64,000 bases of DNA from Desulfobaculum sp044987625 (lineage in GTDB: Bacteria > Desulfobacterota > Desulfovibrionia > Desulfovibrionales > Desulfovibrionaceae): contig NZ_JBJDSB010000002.1 in the NCBI RefSeq assembly GCF_044987625.1, forward strand, positions 62,001 to 126,000, read 5' to 3'. This document shows, piece by piece, positions 1-8,069 of the stretch. Positions within the stretch are counted from its first letter, which is position 1, and each line of letters begins with the position of its first letter. Made by a program: the position numbers and the translations under genes. The notes below the pieces were generated by a model. It was given only the letters and a program-made list of their open reading frames with translations, ran no database searches and was not told the origin of the DNA.

Positions 1-1008
1 CGGCGTGCGGCGTACGGCGCGCAGTTGCAGGTCCGGCCAGAGGCCGTATCCCGTCAAAAAGGCTTCTTCGTCGGGAAACAGTGTGCGCCGGGGAAAGTAG
101 TAGGCGTGGATGTCCGCGTTGTGGGCGGCGCGGACAAGGGCGCGCAAGGCGTGCCACCCCTGCGGGGTCCAGCGTTCGTCCGCGTCGGGCGTGAGCATCC
201 AGTCCGTGGTGCAGGCGGCGAGGGCGGCGTTTCGCTGCGCGGCAAAGTCGCCGCCAAGGGGACGGGCAAGGTGGCGCACCGACGCAGCGCAAGGGAAGTC
301 CACCGCCGGGGGCGCTGGCGCGTCCCAAACCACGATGACCTCATCCAGCCACGGGGGAAGCCCTGCGAAAAAGCCTTCAAGGCCGCTGTCGTGCGGGGAA
401 AGAATAGCGGCGACGCCTATGGTCGGCTCCTGCGCCGGGGCGGGAGCTGCTGCGGCGTCGTGCAGGCGCGCGTCGGTCATGGTGCGCAGGAAGGCCGTCA
501 GGGTATCGCGCTCGGCGCAGGGGGCGCTTGTCTCTCGCTTGGAAGGCTGGTTCTTTGGCGCGTGTGGCCGGTATTCGGGATTGACGCGGAAGAGGGCGGC
601 GCTTGGCCCAACGCCGCAGGTGGTAAGGAGCATCAGATGCGCCCATGGCGAGGTGTCCACCAGCAGAGTGGACCGCGGAGAGCGGCGCAGGGCGTCCAAG
701 GTGCCGTCACTCTCGTGCTGCCGCAGCCGTTCCGGCGTCATATCGACGATGACGAGGGACGCGCCGGGCGGAAGCGCGGCGTCGAGGCGGGTGGCGAAAT
801 CCCCGGAGCCAAGGCCCAGCAGGACGACGGTGTCCTTGCCCGTGGCCTCCAGTTGGCGCAGGGTGGAGGCAATGTGCCGCGCGGCGGCGGTGGCATCCAA
901 AGGCGCAGGGGCATGCGCCGCATGCGCCGCGCCAAGGCGGAAGGATAGAACTTCCTGCGTGTGGCGTTTAAACAGACGCCGAACTGGCGGAGTAAGGGGC
1001 GTTGGCAT
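1..1008 (-). CDS. Glycosyltransferase family 2-like protein, 3' end outside window
   Basis: The frame is open from an ATG at 1008 to the left edge (336 residues), so the C terminus is missing. The N-terminal third resembles a methyltransferase or dinucleotide fold (VVLLGLGSGDFATRL, then LVIVDMTPERL). The second half looks like a GT-A glycosyltransferase: a beta strand ending in EVIVVWDAP, then GGDFAAQRNAAL and the DxD-like TTDWMLTPDADERW. The start lies inside the upstream glycosyltransferase gene (41-bp overlap), so the two are translationally linked. Being downstream of flagellin genes suggests a role in flagellin or surface glycosylation, which is inference. No strong ribosome binding site is visible. 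Confidence 0.7.
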   Translation of the reverse strand, partial: MPTPLTPPVRRLFKRHTQEVLSFRLGAAHAAHAPAPLDATAAARHIASTLRQLEATGKDTVVLLGLGSGDFATRLDAALPPGASLVIVDMTPERLRQHESDGTLDALRRSPRSTLLVDTSPWAHLMLLTTCGVGPSAALFRVNPEYRPHAPKNQPSKRETSAPCAERDTLTAFLRTMTDARLHDAAAAPAPAQEPTIGVAAILSPHDSGLEGFFAGLPPWLDEVIVVWDAPAPPAVDFPCAASVRHLARPLGGDFAAQRNAALAACTTDWMLTPDADERWTPQGWHALRALVRAAHNADIHAYYFPRRTLFPDEEAFLTGYGLWPDLQLRAVRRTP

Positions 1009-2065
1009 CAGTGGTGCGACGGTCCAGCAAATCCTGATACAGGGTTTCGAGGGCGCGGGTGACATGTTGCACACGGAAGTGCCGCACCGCCTTTTCCCTG
1101 CCCCCTGCACCCATGGTTCGGGCAAGGTCCGGGTCGGTCAATAGGCGCGCAATGGCAGCGGCGTAATCGTCTTCCGTGTTCACCACATAGCCTGTCACGC
1201 CGTCATCCACAAGCTCCAGCTGGGCATTGTCGCGCATGCCTTCGGCGGGGTGGGTGACCACAGGCAGTCCGGCGGCCATGGCCTCGGCAATGGAGAGGCC
1301 AAAGCTCTCCCCCGTGGCATTGGCGTGCGCAAGCACGCTGCATGAGCCATAAAATGCGGCAAGGTCGGCTTCCGTGACGGCGGGGCCGCAGTACTGCACG
1401 TGCTGGTCAAGGCCGCGCGCGGCAAACCAGTCGCGGACCTCGGGCGTTGCGCCAATGATGCGGTAGGTCGCGTCCGGCACGCGGCGCAGAAGCCGCGGCA
1501 GAAAGCGGTAGCCAAGGGGTGACCATTTGCCCGGGTCCGGGCGGGAGACACGGCCGGCGGTGTGGCCCGTCCAGTCGCGCGGGACGGGGTTGTCCACATA
1601 GAAGTCCGTGTCCACGGGGTTGTACAGCACCTGATAGCGCGGTGAGGCCGGGATGCCGTTGACCGTCCGGTAGCGCCACAGGCAAAAATGCGAGACGAAC
1701 AGGTGCCTGTCGATGATGGAGGCCTGCGGGCTGGGGTCGAATCGCCCAAAGACGTTGGTTTCCACCACGTGGGGGATTCCGGCAAGGGCGAGGGTGCGCA
1801 AAAAGCGCGGCTCGGGCCAGCCCGCGCGGTGGATATGCGCGATGTCCGGCCCAAGACGGCTGGTCAGGTCCAACAGGTCGCCGCCGACAAACACCTCAAC
1901 GCCCGCATCCTGCAACGCCCTGCGCCGGGGACCGTCCTCAAAGCTGTAGACAACGGGGGTAAAGCGTTCCCGGTCAAGGTGCGACACGAAAAGCTGCATC
2001 GTCTTTTCCGTGCCGCCAAGGCCAAGATTTTTGACGATGTGCAGGACGCGCGCGGGGTGGGACAT
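968..2065 (-). CDS. Glycosyltransferase family 4 (GT-B)
   Basis: This 365-residue protein has two Rossmann-like halves. The N terminus has the family's LGLGGTEK loop (acceptor side). The C-terminal half has the nucleotide-sugar motif around GESFGLSIAEAMAAGLPVV, with the two spaced Glu residues of an E-x7-E motif. Members transfer a sugar from a nucleotide donor with retention of configuration. ATG at 2065 was chosen because it follows GGAAAAGG and begins the family's usual N terminus; the frame is open further upstream but only with low-complexity shadow sequence. It lies 13 bp after fliS and overlaps the next gene. The position suggests flagellin modification; donor and acceptor cannot be told from the sequence. 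Confidence 0.85.
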   Translation of the reverse strand: MSHPARVLHIVKNLGLGGTEKTMQLFVSHLDRERFTPVVYSFEDGPRRRALQDAGVEVFVGGDLLDLTSRLGPDIAHIHRAGWPEPRFLRTLALAGIPHVVETNVFGRFDPSPQASIIDRHLFVSHFCLWRYRTVNGIPASPRYQVLYNPVDTDFYVDNPVPRDWTGHTAGRVSRPDPGKWSPLGYRFLPRLLRRVPDATYRIIGATPEVRDWFAARGLDQHVQYCGPAVTEADLAAFYGSCSVLAHANATGESFGLSIAEAMAAGLPVVTHPAEGMRDNAQLELVDDGVTGYVVNTEDDYAAAIARLLTDPDLARTMGAGGREKAVRHFRVQHVTRALETLYQDLLDRRTTDANAPYSASSASV

Positions 2066-2078
2066 GGCCTTTTCCGCC

Positions 2079-2897
2079 CTATTTGATGGTGCCGGAGGGG
2101 CCGTAGGTTCCGGGCATATTCTTGCGCCGGAAGGTGCTGGGGCGCTTTCCGGTGGACTCGTCCTCGTCCTTGGCGGTTTTGTCCAGCAGGCCGGGGATGA
2201 TGCCGCCACTGATGGAGGGAGCGGGCTGTGCGGGCTTGACCGGGGCCTGAGGCTGCTTGGCCTGAGGCTGCGGAGCGCTCTTTGGCGCAGGCGCGCCCTG
2301 CGGCACACCGGCAAAGGACTGCCCGAGCAGGTCCGGGAAGCTGCTGACCTTGGAAGTTTTTTCCGGGTGCTCCGAAGGGGCGGACAGCTGCGGCGTTTGC
2401 GGCGCGCCAGAAGAATCTGCGGACGATTCTGCGGACGATTCTGCGGACGGTTCGCCGGAAGGCTCGCCGGATGCGGCGCTTTGCGGCGCACGCTGGGCGG
2501 GCGCGCCAGCCGTGGAGGCAACCTGCTGGCCGCCGCCACCCTGAATTTCCTCAAACGCGTCCTTGAGGCCCTCAAGGATGCGGATGATTTCGTCAATGAT
2601 GCTGACGTCCATATTCATATTGGCGCGCAAAAGCCGCGTGCTGCAATAGAAATACAGCTGGTGCAGGTTCTGCGCGACCTCGCCGCCCTTTTCGTTGTTG
2701 AGGCTCTGGTCGAGCTCGGCGATGACGTCGAGCGCTTTGGAAATAAGCACGCCCTTCTTGGCGAAGTCCTTTTCCGCGATGCGCTCCTTGGCTTGCATGA
2801 GGTATTTGATCGCACCGCTGTAGAGCATGATGAGAATATCGCCCTGCGACGTGGTGCTGACCTGGGTCTGGAGATAGGCCTTGGCGCCTTTGATCAT
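2079..2897 (-). CDS. fliS: Flagellar export chaperone FliS with a long C-terminal extension
   Basis: Residues 1-125 match FliS, the cytosolic chaperone that binds the C terminus of flagellin and keeps it export-competent: AYLQTQVSTTSQGDILIMLYSGAIKYL, then helices ending in EIIRILEGLKDAF. Typical FliS is about 125-135 residues; this protein is 272. The additional ~145 residues are Ala/Pro/Ser/Gln-rich and include short repeats (SGEPSGEPSAESSAESS) and a basic end. A good ribosome binding site (AGGAG) precedes the ATG. It follows fliD by 21 bp in the fliD-fliS order usual for flagellar loci. The function of the tail is unknown. Confidence 0.93.
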   Translation of the reverse strand: MIKGAKAYLQTQVSTTSQGDILIMLYSGAIKYLMQAKERIAEKDFAKKGVLISKALDVIAELDQSLNNEKGGEVAQNLHQLYFYCSTRLLRANMNMDVSIIDEIIRILEGLKDAFEEIQGGGGQQVASTAGAPAQRAPQSAASGEPSGEPSAESSAESSADSSGAPQTPQLSAPSEHPEKTSKVSSFPDLLGQSFAGVPQGAPAPKSAPQPQAKQPQAPVKPAQPAPSISGGIIPGLLDKTAKDEDESTGKRPSTFRRKNMPGTYGPSGTIK

Positions 2898-2918
2898 GGA
2901 TGGCTCCTGAAACTCCGG

Positions 2919-4583
2919 TTACTTGGAGGAAAGTTGCTTCAACTGGGATTCCAAAGACTTCTTCTGCTGCTCGTACGTGCCAAGCGTCTCTTCCAGTCTG
3001 GCATACTTGAGCCGGAGTGTCTTTTCGAGCTTAATGAGGCGTGTTTCCTCATAGTCGATCTTCTTTTGGATGTTTTTGATGATGTCCCGATAGTTGTTCT
3101 CAAGGATTTTGAGTGTCCCATCTTGGACGTCTGTCAGGTCCGAGAGAACATCGTAGAACTCACCGGCCTTGCCCTGCTTCACGCGGGCGTTGCCGGAGTG
3201 CGTCCCGGCATTGAGGTTGTTGATCGTCAGCGACAGACCGGATTCCGGGTTGCCCGACTTACCGGTAATCTTGTTGCCGTTGATGGTGGCCTCGTTGCCG
3301 TTGATGGTGGCGGCGGTGATGGTGCCGCTGCCGTCAACGGTGTATTCCACGGCGTATTCACCCGGCTCGGTGATGCCGGGAATCATGGACTCGAAGGCGA
3401 AGTCCGAGGTATCCGTCGCGCCTGTGCCCTGTGAGCTGAACAGCTCGGCCACGGCGTCGGAATCGTTCTCCAGCGCTTCAAGGAAGTCGGCTTCGTCAAA
3501 GACCAGCAGGCCCTGCGTGGGGGACCCTTCCGTGGCGTCGGTCAGGATGCCAATCTGCGCAAAGGTGGAGTAGACGTCGTCGTCGTAGTCAAAGCCGATA
3601 CCCTTGGTGGCGGTGACGTCCTTAATCTGCGTTGCCACAATCTGCAGGCCGTAGTTGCCCTGCAGGATGGCGCCCTTTTTGGTCTCTTCGTCGTATTTGG
3701 TCAGCGCGCGGATGGAGGCGCGGACCTCGTTGACCTTGTCCACAAAGGTGCGGACCTGCTCAATGATGGCGTCCGTATCGTTGGCGATGGTGATTTGCGT
3801 GGTGCCCGTGGCTTTGAGGTTCATGGTCACGCCCTCAATGGCCTGCGTCACTGCGTTTGTGGCCAGTTCGATGTAGGTGCCGTCATTGGGCCAGCCGTCC
3901 ACGGTAATCTGCGAGTTTTGCGCAAGTTGGGTGTCGTCGAAGCCCCCTGCCCCGTAATTGGTAAGGGTGGTTGAACCGTCAATGGTGATGGAGTTGTCCG
4001 CGCCAAGGTCCATGCCCTTGACTTGCAGAAAGTAGTCACTGCCGTTGTAGAGGATGCTGGCTCGTACGCCGGGGTTGTTGTTGTCCTTATTGATAAGGTC
4101 GCGCAGGCCGGCGAGGGTGGTGCCGTTTGGCACGTCAAGGCTGACGGATGTGGAGCCGTAGGTGTAGTCAAACACCAGCGAACCGCCGGAACTGTTGATG
4201 GACGTATCTTCCGTTGCAACGGCGAATGTGCTGGTCTTTATCTCGTTTTGGGCGAGCTGCTTGACGAAAATTTCGTGCGAGCCTTCCATAGCGCCGCTAT
4301 CCGCAGAGGCGGACAGCACACTGGACGAGGAGACGTCCACGTTCTTTTTCAGGAACTCGTCCAAGGTGTCCATGGAGCGCATTTCATTCTTGAGGCTGAG
4401 CATCTGGGAGTTGAGGGCAGTGAAATACTCCTTCTTCTGAACCCAGGACTCCTGCCAGCTTTCAAGACGTTTCTTGTGAAAGCCCTCGGCAGTGAGTGTG
4501 GCCTCGATGATTGCGTCGAAGTCGGTCCCATTGCCGAGACCGGTGAAGTGGATTGCGCCTGATGTTGTAATTTCCGATGGCAT
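2919..4583 (-). CDS. fliD: Flagellar hook-associated protein 2 (filament cap) FliD
   Basis: FliD forms the cap at the filament tip and folds incoming flagellin subunits. The 554-residue protein has the conserved N terminus (HFTGLGNGTDFDAIIEATL) and the C-terminal coiled coil (RLIKLEKTLRLKYARLEETLGTYEQQKKSLESQLKQL). The Thr/Gly/Asn-rich middle is typical of the variable D2/D3 domains. The ATG at 4583 follows GAGAGG; the frame is open 25 codons further upstream but without a ribosome binding site. A sigma-54-type promoter lies about 55 bp upstream of the ATG, so fliD-fliS can be expressed apart from flagellin. Confidence 0.95.
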   Translation of the reverse strand: MPSEITTSGAIHFTGLGNGTDFDAIIEATLTAEGFHKKRLESWQESWVQKKEYFTALNSQMLSLKNEMRSMDTLDEFLKKNVDVSSSSVLSASADSGAMEGSHEIFVKQLAQNEIKTSTFAVATEDTSINSSGGSLVFDYTYGSTSVSLDVPNGTTLAGLRDLINKDNNNPGVRASILYNGSDYFLQVKGMDLGADNSITIDGSTTLTNYGAGGFDDTQLAQNSQITVDGWPNDGTYIELATNAVTQAIEGVTMNLKATGTTQITIANDTDAIIEQVRTFVDKVNEVRASIRALTKYDEETKKGAILQGNYGLQIVATQIKDVTATKGIGFDYDDDVYSTFAQIGILTDATEGSPTQGLLVFDEADFLEALENDSDAVAELFSSQGTGATDTSDFAFESMIPGITEPGEYAVEYTVDGSGTITAATINGNEATINGNKITGKSGNPESGLSLTINNLNAGTHSGNARVKQGKAGEFYDVLSDLTDVQDGTLKILENNYRDIIKNIQKKIDYEETRLIKLEKTLRLKYARLEETLGTYEQQKKSLESQLKQLSSK

Positions 4584-4637
4584 GTGGGGTCCTCTCAGGA
4601 AAATTTTGCCGGGTGCCGAAGTATTCACCAGAATTTG

Positions 4638-4653
4638 TGCAAACGCAATGCCA
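4638..4653 (-). promoter_or_regulatory. Sigma-54-type promoter upstream of fliD
   Basis: The minus strand reads TGGCATT-GCGT-TTGCA. It matches the sigma-54 consensus TGGCACG-N4-TTGCW with the essential GG and GC correctly spaced. The predicted start is about 44 nt before the fliD ATG. Middle flagellar genes of many polarly flagellated bacteria use sigma-54. Confidence 0.75.
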
Positions 4654-4665
4654 CTCAAACAGAGA

Positions 4666-4694
4666 CCGGGGCGCGCGATGTCCGCACGCCCCGG
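4666..4694 (-). terminator. Hairpin after fliC
   Basis: The arms CCGGGGCG and CGCCCCGG (8 bp, extendable through G-U pairs) lie 36 bp after the flagellin stop codon. The following minus-strand sequence is TCTCTGTTTG, so the U tract is poor. It probably terminates the flagellin mRNA or protects its 3' end, and it separates fliC from the fliD promoter. Confidence 0.6.
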
Positions 4695-4729
4695 CCAGTT
4701 CAGGGTGTTAAGCCGTTAGCGCGCTAGCC

Positions 4730-5620
4730 CTAACCGCCCAAGAGCTGCATAGCCAGCCTCGGCAGAGAGTTGGCCTGGGCGAGCATTGCCACTGCGGACT
4801 GCGACAGAATCTGCTGCCGCACGAACTCGGTCATTTCAAGGGCCACGTCCACGTCCGAGATGCGGGATTCGGACGCCTGCAGGTTCTCAGCCTGAATCTG
4901 CAGGTTGGAGATGGTGTTTTCCAGCCGGTTCTGCAAGGCACCGAGCTTGGCTCGGATGTTGTCCTTGGAGACGATGGCGTCGTTCAGCCCCTCCAGGGCG
5001 TTCTGGGCAGCGGACTGGGTGGAAATGGTGTAGCCGCTGTCCGTGACATCTGCCTGGTTGCCGACACCAAGGGCCGATGCCGTCGCGGTGTCGATCTTGA
5101 TGTAGTAGTAGTCCTCTGCGCTGTCGTTTGCCGAGCCAAAGTGGACCTTCAGCTGACCTGTGGGCGTCAGGCCTGTGCCGTCATGGGTGCCGGACAGGTT
5201 GCCGTTCAGCAGGTGGATGCCGTTGAAGTCCGTGGCGTTGGCGATTCGTGTGATTTCCGACGCCATGGCCTGATATTCGGAGTCGATAATCAGGCGCTGG
5301 GTGGAGTCGTACGTACCGGTGGCGGCCTGTTCCGCAAGTTCCTTCATACGGACGAGCTTTTCGTCGATGACGCCAAGGGCGCCGTCTGCGGTCTGGATGA
5401 GCGAGATGGCGTCGTTGGCGTTACGCACGCCCTGGTTCAGGGCGGCAATGTCGGAGCGCATAAGCTCTCGGACGGCAAGCCCTGCAGCGTCGTCTGCCGC
5501 GTTGCCGATGCGGAGGCCGGACGACAGACGCCTTGTGGAAACGCCAAGGGCGCCGAATGACATACTCAGGTTGCGGGCAGCATTCATCGCCATGAGGTTA
5601 TGATTGATAACCAGAGACAT
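4730..5620 (-). CDS. fliC: Flagellin
   Basis: This is the major filament subunit, secreted by the flagellar export apparatus. The 296-residue protein has the conserved D0/D1 ends: MSLVINHNLMAMNAARNL and RLSSGLRIGNAADDAAGLAV at the N terminus, VALEMTEFVRQQILSQSAVAMLAQAN at the C terminus. The variable middle is only about 100 residues, so it is a compact flagellin. ATG at 5620 was chosen because GGAGGAAAG lies just before it and the product then starts with the canonical flagellin N terminus. The gene has its own sigma-28-like promoter and a ~140-nt leader with CsrA-like sites. Glycosyltransferase genes follow in the same cluster. Confidence 0.97.
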   Translation of the reverse strand: MSLVINHNLMAMNAARNLSMSFGALGVSTRRLSSGLRIGNAADDAAGLAVRELMRSDIAALNQGVRNANDAISLIQTADGALGVIDEKLVRMKELAEQAATGTYDSTQRLIIDSEYQAMASEITRIANATDFNGIHLLNGNLSGTHDGTGLTPTGQLKVHFGSANDSAEDYYYIKIDTATASALGVGNQADVTDSGYTISTQSAAQNALEGLNDAIVSKDNIRAKLGALQNRLENTISNLQIQAENLQASESRISDVDVALEMTEFVRQQILSQSAVAMLAQANSLPRLAMQLLGG

Positions 5621-5624
5621 AGTA

Positions 5625-5640
5625 CTTTCCTCCTTGAAAG
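5625..5640 (-). promoter_or_regulatory. CsrA-like hairpin presenting the flagellin ribosome binding site
   Basis: In the RNA, CTTTC and GAAAG form a 5-bp stem with the hexaloop AAGGAG, which is the Shine-Dalgarno sequence of fliC. This is the shape of a high-affinity CsrA site (ANGGA in a hairpin loop). Two further AAGGA motifs occur in the leader, at 5667-5671 (within GGC-AAGGAC-GCC) and 5728-5732. CsrA repression of flagellin translation is known from Bacillus hag; here it is inference. Confidence 0.55.
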
Positions 5641-5765
5641 CGTTTGTCTTCCTCGTGCTTGCGGCGTCCTTGCCCAAGCGATTACGGCCCTAAGGCCAGA
5701 GAGAAATCATGTGTTTGTGACCACACCTCCTTGCAGCTCTTGAGTGTGCCGGGCTGTTGCTCAAT

Positions 5766-5793
5766 GTATCGTCGTGATGGGCGGAAAACTTTA
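5766..5793 (-). promoter_or_regulatory. Sigma-28 (FliA)-like promoter of fliC
   Basis: The minus strand has TAAAGTTT (5786-5793), a 12-bp spacer, and GACGATAC (5766-5773). The sigma-28 consensus is TAAAGTTT-N11-GCCGATAA. The -35 is perfect, the -10 matches six of eight, and the spacer is one base longer than optimal. The resulting leader is about 140 nt. Confidence 0.55.
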
Positions 5794-5945
5794 GTATGCA
5801 GTGTGGCGGCTACTGCGTTATATATTTCGGTATGTTGCGTAGTTGTGTAGTGTTTGATGTGCGTTTTGTGTTGTTTTGTGTGGTGTGAAAAGCGTAATGA
5901 GTGCGAGGTGTTGCATTTATTGCGGGCTGCTTTGGGCAGAAGACG

Positions 5946-5980
5946 AAAAAAATCCCCTCACTGGTGCATCCAGTGAGGGG
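5946..5980 (-). terminator. Rho-independent terminator after tsaB
   Basis: A perfect 11-bp stem (CCCCTCACTGG with CCAGTGAGGGG) and a 5-nt loop are followed on the minus strand by ATTTTTTTC. It ends the transcription unit containing rseP and tsaB. Confidence 0.9.
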
Positions 5981-6107
5981 AAAATGCGTTGGGTCTTTGG
6001 CTGGTTGGGGCGGTGCGCCGCCAATACCGCGGGTGGAACGAGGCAGAAAAACATCCGCCACAGGGAGGAAATACCGCTCGCGGTGGGGCGTGTGACCGGA
6101 CGGCGTG

Positions 6108-6911
6108 CTAGGCGTCGGCCTCGCTTCCGCTTGGGGCGCGCAGGCTGGAGGTGGCGTCGTCAAGGCGGCGTTCGGCCTCGTCGGGGTCCATGCCCCGGCG
6201 CTCGGCTATGCTGCGCAGATTGTCCTCAGCGTCCGAGGCGCGCAGGTACAGCGGATCGACGGGCGCGGCGGAATACTCGGCGGCGCAGGCCGCTTCGGCA
6301 TAGACCTCGGGCAGAGGGTGGTCGAAGCGCGGCGGCAGGATGGCGCCGGCAAGGGGCGACTCGGCAAAGAATGCCGCGTTGCGCCGAAGGCCGCTGCCCA
6401 GCAGGGCAAGAGGGCCGTCAAAGGTCGCGCACAGGGCCAGGGTCTCGTCCAACGACAGCGGCGCGGGCGCGGCAAGGGCCGTGCGCGTGGCGGCGGCAAA
6501 GGGCTGTACATACACCTGCCGGGTGCGGGAATGCGTGACGGCGACGATGGTGCCTTCGGCCATGGGGGCCGGTCCAGCGGCCAGCAGGGGCAGATAGTCC
6601 AGCCCAGCCATGGGCACGCCAGCCGCGCGGGCAATGCCAAGGGCGGTGGCGAGGACCATGCGCAGGCCGGTAAAGCTGCCGGGGCCGCGTACACAGGCGA
6701 TGCCCGTCAGGTCAGCGGTGGTGAGGGAGGCGCTGTCCAGCAGACCCTTGATGGCCGGGGCCAGAAACTGCATGGCGCGTCCGGGCACGGTCCATTGCTG
6801 GGCCGCGCCGACAAGGCCGTTTTGGGCCAGAACAAGATGGAGCCGGTCCTCGGTGCCATCAAGCACGAGGACCGGCGCGTCAAAGGTCGGTGTGGATTGT
6901 GGTTTACCCAT
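6108..6911 (-). CDS. tsaB: tRNA threonylcarbamoyladenosine (t6A) biosynthesis protein TsaB
   Basis: TsaB is an ASKHA-fold partner of TsaD/TsaE in making t6A37 in ANN-decoding tRNAs. The 267-residue protein has an N-terminal strand (VLVLDGTEDRLHLVLAQ) that is less acidic than in TsaD, and the highly conserved VRGPGSFTGLRMVLATALGIARA segment. The ATG at 6911 gives a family-like start, 10 bp after the rseP stop codon. It ends the housekeeping cluster and is followed by a strong terminator. Confidence 0.88.
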   Translation of the reverse strand: MGKPQSTPTFDAPVLVLDGTEDRLHLVLAQNGLVGAAQQWTVPGRAMQFLAPAIKGLLDSASLTTADLTGIACVRGPGSFTGLRMVLATALGIARAAGVPMAGLDYLPLLAAGPAPMAEGTIVAVTHSRTRQVYVQPFAAATRTALAAPAPLSLDETLALCATFDGPLALLGSGLRRNAAFFAESPLAGAILPPRFDHPLPEVYAEAACAAEYSAAPVDPLYLRASDAEDNLRSIAERRGMDPDEAERRLDDATSSLRAPSGSEADA

Positions 6912-6921
6912 GATGTGTCTG

Positions 6922-7998
6922 CTACATCGCCGATGGGGCGAAGAGGCGGTAGATGTCGTTGTAGGTGGCAAGGACCATCAGCGAGATAAGCAGGATGATG
7001 CCAAGTCGCGTGGTCATAATCTGCCACTTTTCGGGAACGGGCTTGCGGAACACCATCTCGAAGGTGAGGAACAGGATATGCCCGCCGTCCAGAACCGGAA
7101 TGGGAAAGAGATTCAGCAGGCCAAGGTTCACGCTGATGATGGCCGTCAGGAACAGCACCTCCATCAGCCCGCGCTTGGCCTGTTGGTTCACCATCTGGGC
7201 GATCATGATGGGCCCGCCCACGGTGTCCAGTGGCACCACACGTTCGAACAGCTTGCCGATGCCGCGCATGGTCAGCTCAATGACCTGCCATGTCTGGTTG
7301 GCGCCCTCAACGAAGGCGCGGCCGGTCCCGAGGGGAATGGTGACGGTTTCACCGGCGGCGCTGACGCCCACCATGGGCGTGGAGATGGTCTCGCCGAAGA
7401 TGTTTTTGCGCTCCATCACGCGGGGGACGACGTCCAGTTCCAGCGTGGCGTTGCCGCGTTGGACGGTGAAGTCCAGGGTTTGGCCCTCACTCTTCTGGAT
7501 GGCATCGGCCATTTCGCTCCAGAAGGTGATGCTTTTGCCGTTGACGGCCAGCACTTCGTCACCGGGCTGGATGCCTGCCACCTCTGCGGCGCTGTCCGGC
7601 TGAATGCCCCCGATGGCGGGCTTCAGCTCTATAAGGCCGGTGGACATGAAAATGCTGGAGTAGATAACCCACGCGAGGATGAAATTAAAGATGGGGCCCG
7701 CGGCCACCACGCACATTCTGTGCAGGGGCGGGCGCTGGGAGAAGTTTTGCTCGGGGGTGAATCCTTCGGGCAGTTCGTCATCAGGATTTTCGCCCAGCAG
7801 CTGCACATAGCCGCCAAGGGGGACGGCGGAGAGCTGATAGCGCGTTTGTCCGCCCATGAAGGAGAACAGCTTGGGCCCGAATCCAAGGGAAAACGTGCGA
7901 ACACCGATGCCGAGGAAACGGGCGGCGAGGAAGTGCCCAAGTTCGTGGAAGAAAATGAGCGCTCCGAGGACGAGAACGATTGCGATGGGTCCTTGCAT
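6922..7998 (-). CDS. rseP: Site-2 intramembrane metalloprotease RseP
   Basis: This inner-membrane zinc protease cuts transmembrane segments, classically anti-sigma factors and leftover signal peptides. In the 358 residues: HELGH metal and catalytic motif at about 18-22 in the first membrane helix, one PDZ domain at about 110-190 (GIQPGDEVLAVNGK), and the second zinc-ligand motif NLFPIPVLDGGH near 305. The protein is shorter than E. coli RseP (450), which has two PDZ domains. It sits 71 bp downstream of dxr, the usual neighbour in many bacteria. Confidence 0.95.
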   Translation of the reverse strand: MQGPIAIVLVLGALIFFHELGHFLAARFLGIGVRTFSLGFGPKLFSFMGGQTRYQLSAVPLGGYVQLLGENPDDELPEGFTPEQNFSQRPPLHRMCVVAAGPIFNFILAWVIYSSIFMSTGLIELKPAIGGIQPDSAAEVAGIQPGDEVLAVNGKSITFWSEMADAIQKSEGQTLDFTVQRGNATLELDVVPRVMERKNIFGETISTPMVGVSAAGETVTIPLGTGRAFVEGANQTWQVIELTMRGIGKLFERVVPLDTVGGPIMIAQMVNQQAKRGLMEVLFLTAIISVNLGLLNLFPIPVLDGGHILFLTFEMVFRKPVPEKWQIMTTRLGIILLISLMVLATYNDIYRLFAPSAM

Positions 7999-8069
7999 GT
8001 TGCTTTAGCCTCGGCTTTGGCGCGTGACGCGTTGCCGGTTTGGGTGATGGTTTCCGGATGCCCTTACGG

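Larger units (their letters stand above)
5621..6107. other. Gene-free stretch between fliC and tsaB
   Basis: It holds the fliC leader with CsrA-like motifs, the sigma-28-like promoter, an AT/GT-rich block upstream of it (about 5794-5890), and the tsaB terminator at 5946-5980. No credible coding sequence was seen between 5981 and 6107. Confidence 0.6.
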
